A DNA stretch of 64,000 nucleotides. Source: JACNKJ01 sp964344565. GTDB taxonomy: Bacteria; Krumholzibacteriota; Krumholzibacteriia; JACNKJ01. Of the stretch, positions 57,214-64,000 are shown in pieces. Made by a program: the position numbers and the translations under genes. The stretch is taken from assembly GCA_964344565.1 (NCBI GenBank), contig CAYFNT010000011.1:32819-96818 (forward strand), given 5' to 3'. Each line of letters begins with the position of its first letter. The stretch's first letter is position 1. The notes below the pieces were generated by a model. That model was given only the letters and a program-made list of their open reading frames with translations, ran no database searches and was not told where the DNA came from.

Positions 57214-59459
57214 CCGGCCTACTCACACTCTGGAATCGCGTTGGGGGAGTGCTATCCTCGGGTTTCGTGCTCGGCTTGGTGAACCTGTCCTGGTTCCTGT
57301 TTCTGAGTCTGGCGGGAAGAACGCTCAGCGCGGCGGATTTCGGTAGGCTCGCCCTGCTTCCGACCTTCGTCAATCTCGTGGTCAGCTTCTCGGACCTGGG
57401 CCTTTCGCCCGCGACTTTCAGGCGCCTCAAGCGTAGCGACGCCTCCGACCTGGAGCTGCGCGAGGTGGGGCGACTGGGCCTTCTGATTCCGCTTCCCCTC
57501 GCCCTCTTCTTAGGAGCACTGGCTCCCTGGCTCTATGGGCTCGACGTACGGTTGAGCATGGCCGTCTCGGTCGCTTCCGCGTCCCTGGTCATCACGCGCC
57601 TCGTTTCCATGGGGGTACTTAGGGCCGTCGGAAGGACGGCGCTGGCCGCCCTCCTTCAGCGTGGAAACCGACTGCTAATTCTTCCAATGGCGCTTCCTCT
57701 GTTTTTCCACAACAGCGGGCTCGAGAACTGGGCGTTGGTCTACCCCCTTTCCTGCATTCCGCTGCTGATCTGGAGCCTCTACTTCGCGCGAATGCACGTA
57801 CGGGGACGGGCTCCGAGAGAGTTCTCGATGAAGCTCAGAACCGAGATGAAACCGGGTCTGATTTTCTGGGTCCTCTCCTGGATGCAGATCGCGATGATCG
57901 AGTTGGATCGACTGCTCATCGCGGGACTAGCGGACTTCGAGCAGCTCGGCCTCTACTACGCCATCGTCAACATCATGGCTGGCTTTCAGCTCCTCCAGAC
58001 CGCGCTTGCGCTGAGCCTTCCCGCAGAGATGGTGGCCGCTACACGCGGTGCTCTGAGAAGGGCAACCCTAAAGGCCTTCCTCTTCAGCGTAGTTTTCGCC
58101 CTCATCTACCTGATGGTGGGTCCTCTTCTTCTGGACCTTGCCTACGGCGGCCGATTCTCCGAGGGCAGGGATCTCATCGTGCCCTTTATCTTCCTCGGCG
58201 TGCTGCGCTCTGTCTTCATGGGGCCATCCTCGAAGATCCTTCTCGGTGCTGGGTTTCCCATCCTCCGGAAGCTCCTTGGGATCACGCTTCTCTTCGCGGT
58301 GCTTCAGCTGTTGGCTGTACTCGTGGGTTTCGGCTGGAATGGGCTCGAGGGCGTCGTCTGGTCCCTGGCTGTCGTAGCGTTGTTGAGATTGATCGCGGTC
58401 TACTGGCTTGCCGATCATGAGGACACGGATTCGAGGAAGAAGGTACTGTTCCTGGGAAGTTACGGAACGGGGAACCACGGAGACGACGCGTTGCTTTCTG
58501 CCGCTGAAAGCCTTATAGACAAGAGGCTTTCCGAGGTTAGGAAGGTGGCAATAAGCCGACAGCCAGGACTGACCACTTTGCAGGGCATGTCGGTTTTTTA
58601 CTACGGGAAGCGCTCTCCCTGGAAGGTGCTCCGCAGTCTCATGCGCGAGCTCGTCCAATCCAAGGCCCTAGTGCTCGGTGGCGGAGGTCAGTTGAACGAT
58701 CACTACCCGGGCAATCTCGTCTACTTCGCCATTCCCACCCTTTTAGCTCGACTGCTGGGATGTAAGGTACTGATCCTCGGCCTGGGGGTCGGACCGTTCA
58801 GGAATCGCCTGCGTCGCGCCCTTGCCTCGTGGATTTTGGCCCGAGGTGATGTATTGACGGTGCGCGACGAAACATCCTTCTGCAAGCTGCTCGGAGCTGC
58901 CAGGAGGAGGGCCAAGGTCGCGCCGGATCTCGCCTGGTGTCTGCCTAAGGCTACCCCGGTGTCGAGTGAGCCAGCCATCCTGCTATCATTGAGGCCTTGG
59001 GAGGATTGGAATGAGGATGAGGTGATACGGCACGTGCTGGAACTCATTGCCAGGTTGCCTGCGGAGCTTCCAGTGGGGCTCATCGCTATGGACGACAGGA
59101 TGGATCGCAGCATTCTGAAGCGGGTCGAGTCCGAGCTCGCGGGCATACGCGAATGCCGCTGGCTCAAAATCGAAAATGAGTCGCCGGGAGTGCACTTCTC
59201 GCCCGTCCAGTACGTGATCGCCATGCGCTATCACGCGGCGCTTTTCGCGGCTCGCGCGAAAGCGCGAATTCATATCATAGCCTATGATGACAAACTCAAA
59301 TCACTGTCTAAAACTCTCGGCCTGGACTCGGTGTGGACGCCGGACATGGAAATGCCGGTGCGAGCCTTCGACCGTCCACAGGAGGATGCCCTCGAGGGGC
59401 TGGTCGAGGACTCGAAGATTCATGAGGAGGTGGTGTTGGAGTGCTTACGCGAATCCTGA
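57210..59459 (+). CDS. Wzx-like flippase fused to a CsaB-like polysaccharide pyruvyl transferase
   Basis: 749 residues in a single frame. Residues 1 to about 400 have some twelve membrane helices of an oligosaccharide flippase (LSSGFVLGLVNLSWFLFLSLAGRTLSAADFG at the start; RLLIAGLADFEQLGLYYAI later). Residues from about 410 form a soluble pyruvyl-transferase domain (VLFLGSYGTGNHGDDALLSAAE, LVLGGGGQLND, LGLGVGPF, LTVRDETS, VIAMRYHAALFAARA). The enzyme half would add ketal pyruvate to a lipid-linked unit, the flippase half would move it outward. I know of no well-described example of this fusion. It starts in an ATGA overlap with the Wzy-like gene. Confidence 0.9.
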   Translation: MTGLLTLWNRVGGVLSSGFVLGLVNLSWFLFLSLAGRTLSAADFGRLALLPTFVNLVVSFSDLGLSPATFRRLKRSDASDLELREVGRLGLLIPLPLALFLGALAPWLYGLDVRLSMAVSVASASLVITRLVSMGVLRAVGRTALAALLQRGNRLLILPMALPLFFHNSGLENWALVYPLSCIPLLIWSLYFARMHVRGRAPREFSMKLRTEMKPGLIFWVLSWMQIAMIELDRLLIAGLADFEQLGLYYAIVNIMAGFQLLQTALALSLPAEMVAATRGALRRATLKAFLFSVVFALIYLMVGPLLLDLAYGGRFSEGRDLIVPFIFLGVLRSVFMGPSSKILLGAGFPILRKLLGITLLFAVLQLLAVLVGFGWNGLEGVVWSLAVVALLRLIAVYWLADHEDTDSRKKVLFLGSYGTGNHGDDALLSAAESLIDKRLSEVRKVAISRQPGLTTLQGMSVFYYGKRSPWKVLRSLMRELVQSKALVLGGGGQLNDHYPGNLVYFAIPTLLARLLGCKVLILGLGVGPFRNRLRRALASWILARGDVLTVRDETSFCKLLGAARRRAKVAPDLAWCLPKATPVSSEPAILLSLRPWEDWNEDEVIRHVLELIARLPAELPVGLIAMDDRMDRSILKRVESELAGIRECRWLKIENESPGVHFSPVQYVIAMRYHAALFAARAKARIHIIAYDDKLKSLSKTLGLDSVWTPDMEMPVRAFDRPQEDALEGLVEDSKIHEEVVLECLRES

Positions 59460-60568
59460 TGGTCTCCATCAGCGATGTGCGCTATGACGGGCGGGCTCAG
59501 CGTGCGGCGGAAGCTCTCGTCACGGACAACCGTCGCGTGGACCTGATCGGCTTCACCCGCTCCGGCGACAGCTCATGGAAGGACTCCTCGGAGCTGATGC
59601 GCTACCGACTATTCCGCATGCGTTTTGAGGGCATGGGGCGAATCGGGAGAATGCTGGATCGCGCCCTTTTTACATTCTGGGCCGTGATCCGGCTCCTGGT
59701 CTCGCCTTGGGATATCGTCCACCTTCATGAACCTCACTTCCTGCCGGCGGCCAGGCTGCGCATAAAACTGCGCGGAGGCAAGATCGTCTACGACGTTCGC
59801 GAGCTCTATCAGAGTCGTTTCGGAAGCGACACGCTGGAAGGAAAGATCGAGCGGAAGTGGCAAGACCGGGCCGATGCCGTGGTCATCACCAGTGAGGAAC
59901 GCAAAGAGCACTTCTTCAAGAGCTTTCCGCTTGCGGAACGCCCTGTGGCAGTGGCTCGAAACCTGCCCCGGAAACGACCGTCTTCGCGTCGCCTGGCCGA
60001 TGAGGCGGGAGCTAAGAAGGCCGCGCGCTTCGTCTACCATGGTCGGCTATCCCGAGCCAATCGACATCTGGAGGAGATGCTCCTCGCCTTTCGCGACCTG
60101 AACGCCTGGCTGCACGTCATGGGCGCCGACTCCCAGGGTACGCGGGCGGAACTCGAAGAGATAGTGAGGAAGGAACGCATGGGCAATGTGAGCTTTCATG
60201 AGCCCTGTGCCCCGGAGGAACTGATCGCAATCTGTGACGGTATCGATGCGGGTCTCATGCCCTATCGCGAAGTGGATGACAACACCAGCCTCGCCAATCC
60301 CACGAAAATGGCCGAATACGCAGGCGCAGGGATGGCTCTCATTGCATCTGACTTTCCCCTCATGCGCCAGGCGATCGCCGAGCACGGCGTAGGCCTCATC
60401 ACCACATTCGATGATCCCGATTCTCTTCATCGCGTATTGGCCGGGCTCATCGAGGATAGGGAGCGCCTTGAGAAGATGAAACACGGCGCGGCATCCTGGT
60501 ACGCTTCGGAGTGTGACTGGGGCAAAGAGAGTCGAGCCTATCCGGAGATCTACTCCCAACTAGAATAG
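59441..60568 (+). CDS. Glycosyltransferase (GT4-like, GT-B fold)
   Basis: 375 residues with the two-domain GT-B layout. N-terminal part: ILMVSISDVRYDGRAQRAAEAL, DIVHLHEPHFLPAA, VVITSEERKEHFF. C-terminal part: VYHGRLSRANRHLEEML, VSFHEPCAPEEL, NPTKMAEYAGAGMALIASD, the last holding the usual donor-binding Glu region. The start at GTG 59441 is inferred from fit to the usual N-terminus; the ATG at 59459 would be the alternative. It overlaps the fusion gene by 19 bp and the next convergent gene by 9 bp. Confidence 0.88.
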   Translation: MLTRILMVSISDVRYDGRAQRAAEALVTDNRRVDLIGFTRSGDSSWKDSSELMRYRLFRMRFEGMGRIGRMLDRALFTFWAVIRLLVSPWDIVHLHEPHFLPAARLRIKLRGGKIVYDVRELYQSRFGSDTLEGKIERKWQDRADAVVITSEERKEHFFKSFPLAERPVAVARNLPRKRPSSRRLADEAGAKKAARFVYHGRLSRANRHLEEMLLAFRDLNAWLHVMGADSQGTRAELEEIVRKERMGNVSFHEPCAPEELIAICDGIDAGLMPYREVDDNTSLANPTKMAEYAGAGMALIASDFPLMRQAIAEHGVGLITTFDDPDSLHRVLAGLIEDRERLEKMKHGAASWYASECDWGKESRAYPEIYSQLE

Positions 60569-61468
60569 AACCCCGTAGCAAATGCTGTTCGGCAATGGGA
60601 ATTGGCGAAGATTGTGCTGCGCGAAAGGTGCCAGCAGTCGATAGGTCCAGGATTGTCCCCAGACCCGACTGCGCGATTCCAGAACAATGAGCTTCCTTCC
60701 GCGCAATCGGCCGAAGAGAGCGGCCGGCAGGCATCCTCCGGCGCCGAGCGCGATGAGCACGTCTCCGGAAGCCGCATCCTGGTTCATCCTTCGGGACTCG
60801 CTTCCCAATGCCCCGCGGAATAGTGGCACGATTCGAGCGAGGGGAGAGCTCTCTTTCCCGGAAAAATGCGGGAGTGGGTTGAAGTTCTCGCCCTCGGCAT
60901 CGCTGAAGATGCGAATGTCGGCGGCAAGGCCTTCGTCCCGAAGTCCTGCGGCGAGCAGTCTAGCCTGGGCGACGTGCCCGCCCTCCGTGGCGAGAATGTG
61001 CAGGGACTCGGCCGCTTCAAGGTTCATGTCGGCGATGAAAGAAGCGGTGTCGAAGGGCTTCTCGTCGAAGGGGTGGGGGGTGAAATCGGCTTGCCTTTCG
61101 AAGAGTTCTTCAAGGTCTTCGAGAGTCCGTGACATGAGGCAATAGGACTTCGACTCGAAATACCCGGCCAACTCGGTCTGGTGATGGTCAGCCCGCTCGA
61201 GATTGGGAACCACGATCGCCCGGATCCGCTCTCGGGCGAGCGTGAACATCGTACCGGCCCCCGCATGGGAAATCACGAGATCGGCGCTTCGAAACTCGTC
61301 CTCAATGCGATCGCTGAAGGTGAAACACTCGCCGCCTCGGGGTCGGAAAGGCGTGTGTCCGACCTGGAACAGGAACTCCCAGGCGGGCTGCTTCAGGGCC
61401 AGGTCGTCGGCGGCCCTCAGAAGACCCTGGAATTGCGTTGTTCCGGTGGTGACAAGCGCTCGGGGCAT
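60560..61468 (-). CDS. Alg13-like + Alg14-like (PssE/PssD-type) glycosyltransferase fusion
   Basis: 302 residues. The N-terminal half (about 1-150) is an Alg13/PssE-like catalytic domain: RALVTTGTTQFQGLLRAAD, FQVGHTPF, ADLVISHAGAGT and VVPNLERADHHQTELA. The C-terminal half is Alg14/PssD-like: ATEGGHVAQARLLAAGL, SGDVLIALGAGG and KLIVLESRSRVWGQ. These are normally separate genes, or fused as in MurG with the Alg14-like part first; here the order is reversed. Together they would add a sugar to a lipid-linked acceptor at the membrane. It lies on the opposite strand to the locus. Confidence 0.88.
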   Translation of the reverse strand: MPRALVTTGTTQFQGLLRAADDLALKQPAWEFLFQVGHTPFRPRGGECFTFSDRIEDEFRSADLVISHAGAGTMFTLARERIRAIVVPNLERADHHQTELAGYFESKSYCLMSRTLEDLEELFERQADFTPHPFDEKPFDTASFIADMNLEAAESLHILATEGGHVAQARLLAAGLRDEGLAADIRIFSDAEGENFNPLPHFSGKESSPLARIVPLFRGALGSESRRMNQDAASGDVLIALGAGGCLPAALFGRLRGRKLIVLESRSRVWGQSWTYRLLAPFAQHNLRQFPLPNSICYGVLF

Positions 61469-61623
61469 TTTCTCCTCGGCTCGGTCGGTTGAAGGAGTGT
61501 ATCGCGACTGCCATCCTTTCGCCAGCGGAACCGCGACAGCGGGAAGTGTTCAGCCACTCCTGGCTGGACTCTTGATCCTCGGCCTTGATAGGATCGATCC
61601 CTGACCGATGAAAGACGAGGACC

Positions 61624-62850
61624 ATGAAGCAACCAACCCCGAATCGTGGCAGACACCTTTTCACTTTCCTAGCCCTAGCCCTGCTCATGCGATTGGTTTT
61701 CGCGCTCTATTGGGGCGGCGAGATTCGCTGGCCGGACGGCCGCGAGTATCATCGTCTGGCGCTCGGGCTCGTGCAGGAACAGGCCTACCTCTCCGAAACG
61801 GGAGAGGCCTCCGCCTATTGGCCGCCGGGCTACCCGGCATTCATGGCAATATTCGGCGCGAAAGTCCGCTTCGTGAAACTGGTGCAGGTGGTATTGGGCA
61901 CCCTGGTGGTCTTCCTGATCTATTCGATATCCAGGCAAAGATTCGATGAGAAGACGAGCCTGCTCGCCGCCGCCTTTGTGGCGATCTACCCCATCTATGT
62001 CTTCGCCAGCGCGGCTATTCTCTCGATCACCCTGCTGACCTTCCTGCTGACTCTCGGCATGAAGCTCTCTCTGGGTACGCTCAACACGGGGAGCGCGCTG
62101 AGAGCCTGCCTGACAGGCCTGACGGGAACCGCCGCGGCCCTGACCAGCGCATCGGCGCTTCCGGCCTTCATCCTGATCGCGCTTTGGTTGCTCATCGAGG
62201 GCGAACGGCTCGCGAGGGGGCGGGGTCTTCGCACGGCCGCCATCCTCCTGCTCACTCTGGGCATCTCCATGGTTCCCTGGACGATGCGCAACCATCAGGA
62301 GTTCGGCAGATTCGTACCGGTTTCCCTCAACGGCGGATTCAACGCCTGGCTCGGCAATCACCCCGACGCGCGAGCCGAAATGGGAAACCGCATGTCCGAG
62401 GCGATGCAACTCGAGTATGATAGCATCATCGAGGAGTACCCCGGGGAAGGCGAGCAGGACCGAGCCTATTGGGCAAAAGCCAGGGAGTACATATTCGAGG
62501 ATCCAGGCCGCTTCATTCGATTGAGTTTACAGAAGGCTATAAACCTGTGGAGACTCTATCCCCGCCCCATGACCAATAACGGCGACAACCCGACTCTTCA
62601 ACGTCTCGCCAGTATATTTAGCTATGGATTGGCCCTGCCCTTCGCGATACTCGGACTGGTGCTATCATTTCGCCGATGGGCCGGCGCGCGCCTATCTCTT
62701 CTTCTGTTCCTCTCCTACACGGTGCTGCACGCGGTCATTCTCTCGAAGTACCGATTCCGCTTGCCCCTGGACGCGCTTGTTCTGCTCTTCGCTGCTGTAG
62801 GAGTGCTGTTTGCCTTCGGAAAAACCCCTTATAGCGGGGACACTTCTTGA
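61624..62850 (+). CDS. GT-C type membrane glycosyltransferase (ArnT/PMT-like)
   Basis: 408 residues with about ten to twelve membrane helices. The first periplasmic loop has DGREYHRLALGLVQEQAYLSETGEASAYWPPGYPAFMAIFG, a pattern of GT39/GT83-like enzymes that use lipid-linked sugars, with the early Asp as candidate catalytic residue. A soluble loop with RPGRFIRLSLQKAINLWRLYP-like sequence follows late. It starts after AGGA at 61619. It probably decorates the exported glycan or a lipid. Confidence 0.82.
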   Translation: MKQPTPNRGRHLFTFLALALLMRLVFALYWGGEIRWPDGREYHRLALGLVQEQAYLSETGEASAYWPPGYPAFMAIFGAKVRFVKLVQVVLGTLVVFLIYSISRQRFDEKTSLLAAAFVAIYPIYVFASAAILSITLLTFLLTLGMKLSLGTLNTGSALRACLTGLTGTAAALTSASALPAFILIALWLLIEGERLARGRGLRTAAILLLTLGISMVPWTMRNHQEFGRFVPVSLNGGFNAWLGNHPDARAEMGNRMSEAMQLEYDSIIEEYPGEGEQDRAYWAKAREYIFEDPGRFIRLSLQKAINLWRLYPRPMTNNGDNPTLQRLASIFSYGLALPFAILGLVLSFRRWAGARLSLLLFLSYTVLHAVILSKYRFRLPLDALVLLFAAVGVLFAFGKTPYSGDTS

Positions 62851-62971
62851 CTTATCTTGGGTCTTGACGCCTGCCACTATATTTTTCATGATGGGCCAAG
62901 TAGTAGGTGCTTATTGATGGGTAACTGCAAATGCAAGGAAGGCGACAAGTAAGATTCTGATAGGAGGATGT

Positions 62972-64000
62972 ATGCTTATCAAGTTTGAAGGGGTAGCTCG
63001 GGATGCAAACGGGGAGCCGGCGAACAATTTCCATGTTTGGGCAAAGAACCGAGAGACAGGGGCAACGATAGCGGTTTACTCCGATGCTAGTGGTACCGTT
63101 ACAAAAGCCCAGCCAATTGTATCAGGCGAAGATGGGGTTGACGGGAGGTTTTGGTTCTATGCCCTCGATTCCTTAATAGATATCTCAGTAGTAGAACAAG
63201 GATTGTCTGGGTACAACTATACAGAGCATGCTTACACCTCAGCGACACCTCCGTTGCCCATCAATGTTAGAAATTATGGGGCGAAGGGTGACGGCACTTC
63301 TGATGATACCCAAGCAATTCAAAATGCTCTCAACTCGGCAGCAGAATTCGGGGGAACTGTGTTTTTTCCGGCCGGGCACTATAGGATTAGGAATCTATAC
63401 CTTGGCTATCATGTGAGTAAGAACAATGGTTGGCCAAACAGTGAGCGTAACTTTGGGCGAATTGAATTGGTTGGTGAGGGACCCTGTTTCCGAGGAGATA
63501 TTGATACCCCGGGGGCGGGGAAAGGGTCGGTGTTAGACTCAGACACAACACTGGACGGATATGACACTTCGGATCCAGCGATCTCCATATTGCCGTTTGA
63601 TAGCAACCCATTCAATTCTAGTAGTTTTTTAAATCTCCGCAAGCTATCGATTAGGTCAAACTCAGCACGATGGGTGATAAGTGGAAGTGCAGTTTCTATC
63701 AGTGTGAATCTTGAGAACGTACAGATTTACCCCAACAATCAAGACTCTGAGGGTGGCGTGGAGTTTCACTCTACATGGTTGATAAAGTGGGAGAGTGTGA
63801 ACATCCGGGGGCATGATAATACCTCTGAGGGTGTTGGTGTGAAGATGATAAACGATGATAGCCATGGTGGGGGAATACTCTCATTTTACAACTGTGATGT
63901 GACTAACATGGACCAAGGCTGGCAGTTTGGTGATACAGACTATCTTCAAGGGTCGGAAACTACTAGTGCCCCAATAACGAATATCAATCTAGTTGGATGC
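62972..64000 (+). CDS. Phage-tailspike-like pectate-lyase-fold protein (3' end beyond the window)
   Basis: 343 codons are open to the window edge. An N-terminal beta-rich region of about 95 residues (ETGATIAVYSDASGTVTKAQPI..GRFWFYALD) resembles attachment domains of phage tail fibres and spikes. From about residue 96 the Pectate_lyase_3 entry INVRNYGAKGDGTSDDTQAIQNAL.. and VFFPAGHYRI begin a right-handed beta-helix. AGGAGG lies 4 bp before the ATG. No signal peptide is present. The DNA is far more AT-rich than the rest (21/60 G+C at 63601-63660), indicating recent transfer. It may be a phage or tailocin spike or a polysaccharide-modifying enzyme. Confidence 0.85.
   Translation, partial: MLIKFEGVARDANGEPANNFHVWAKNRETGATIAVYSDASGTVTKAQPIVSGEDGVDGRFWFYALDSLIDISVVEQGLSGYNYTEHAYTSATPPLPINVRNYGAKGDGTSDDTQAIQNALNSAAEFGGTVFFPAGHYRIRNLYLGYHVSKNNGWPNSERNFGRIELVGEGPCFRGDIDTPGAGKGSVLDSDTTLDGYDTSDPAISILPFDSNPFNSSSFLNLRKLSIRSNSARWVISGSAVSISVNLENVQIYPNNQDSEGGVEFHSTWLIKWESVNIRGHDNTSEGVGVKMINDDSHGGGILSFYNCDVTNMDQGWQFGDTDYLQGSETTSAPITNINLVGC

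Noticed and set aside
62851..62971. Promoter TTGACG..TATATT before the tailspike-like gene
   Set aside because: The only -35/-10 pairing has an 8-bp spacer, far too short.

Overview
This is a high-GC bacterial chromosome scaffold (a sample line inside dusB, 34861-34920, is 41/60 G+C). It contains one 100-N assembly gap at 49541-49640 and is probably from a metagenome-assembled genome. The best lineage clue is the 'NYPNPFNP' FlgD-Ig/T9SS-like C-terminal domain on the M1 peptidase at 44771-47470. TSP3-OmpA, YfbK-type VWA and carboxypeptidase-regulatory-like domains point the same way, to an FCB-superphylum lineage (for example Krumholzibacteria/Eisenbacteria-like). That placement is inference. 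Genes are tightly packed, with many 4-bp ATGA/GTGA overlaps and many GTG or TTG starts that are decided by clear Shine-Dalgarno (SD) sequences.

Layout. 1-2349: cell-wall carboxypeptidase, thioredoxin-like lipoprotein and SRPBCC protein. 2420-4211: an AT-richer AAA/DUF4143 ATPase with its own promoter. 4208-9001 (minus): a catabolic operon of a butyrate kinase-phosphotransbutyrylase fusion, indolepyruvate:ferredoxin oxidoreductase (iorA, iorB) and a VOC protein. 9100-11761: divergent ECF sigma factor and a membrane zinc-finger anti-sigma with a repeat ectodomain. 11875-13954: secreted beta-helix protein and unknown proteins. 14081-15831: two-subunit CoA-transferase. 15876-18989: histidine kinase, then moaC-moeA. 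19105-26947: DUF4230, cstA, zinc ribbon, ptsN, rsgA, cold-shock protein, class IV aminotransferase, FN3 lipoprotein, HU and an outer-membrane protein. 27168-40856: housekeeping operons (split NAD synthetase, rsmI, pgsA-like, tmk, ctpA, HAD phosphatase, alr, dus, TPR lipoprotein, double ABC ATPase, yihY, M20 peptidase, acyl-CoA dehydrogenase). 41037-52204: two further ECF-sigma loci, M1 peptidase, OmpA and DUF4105. 52404-64000: an exopolysaccharide locus (Wza-like, Wzz-like, Wzy-like, flippase-pyruvyltransferase fusion, glycosyltransferases, GT-C protein), running into an AT-rich phage-tailspike-like beta-helix gene cut off by the window end.

How it works together. The ior/Buk-Ptb operon, the CoA-transferase and the acyl-CoA dehydrogenase suggest an organism that ferments or oxidises amino acids through acyl-CoA thioesters and gains ATP by substrate-level phosphorylation. 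CstA fits peptide or pyruvate scavenging. Three ECF sigma systems and a large surface-polysaccharide locus point to heavy investment in envelope sensing and building.

Most unusual: (i) several unrelated intergenic arrays all built on a 7-bp period, one forming an inverted array around a terminator and one coinciding with the assembly gap; (ii) three apparently new or rare fusions (Buk-Ptb; Wzx-CsaB-like; an Alg13-like-Alg14-like protein in the order opposite to MurG); (iii) a 680-bp gene-free region with two perfect long inverted repeats and a minus-strand terminator, a candidate structured RNA; (iv) an AT-rich tailspike-like gene at the end of the polysaccharide locus. No CRISPR array, tRNA, rRNA, transposase or integrase was recognised.
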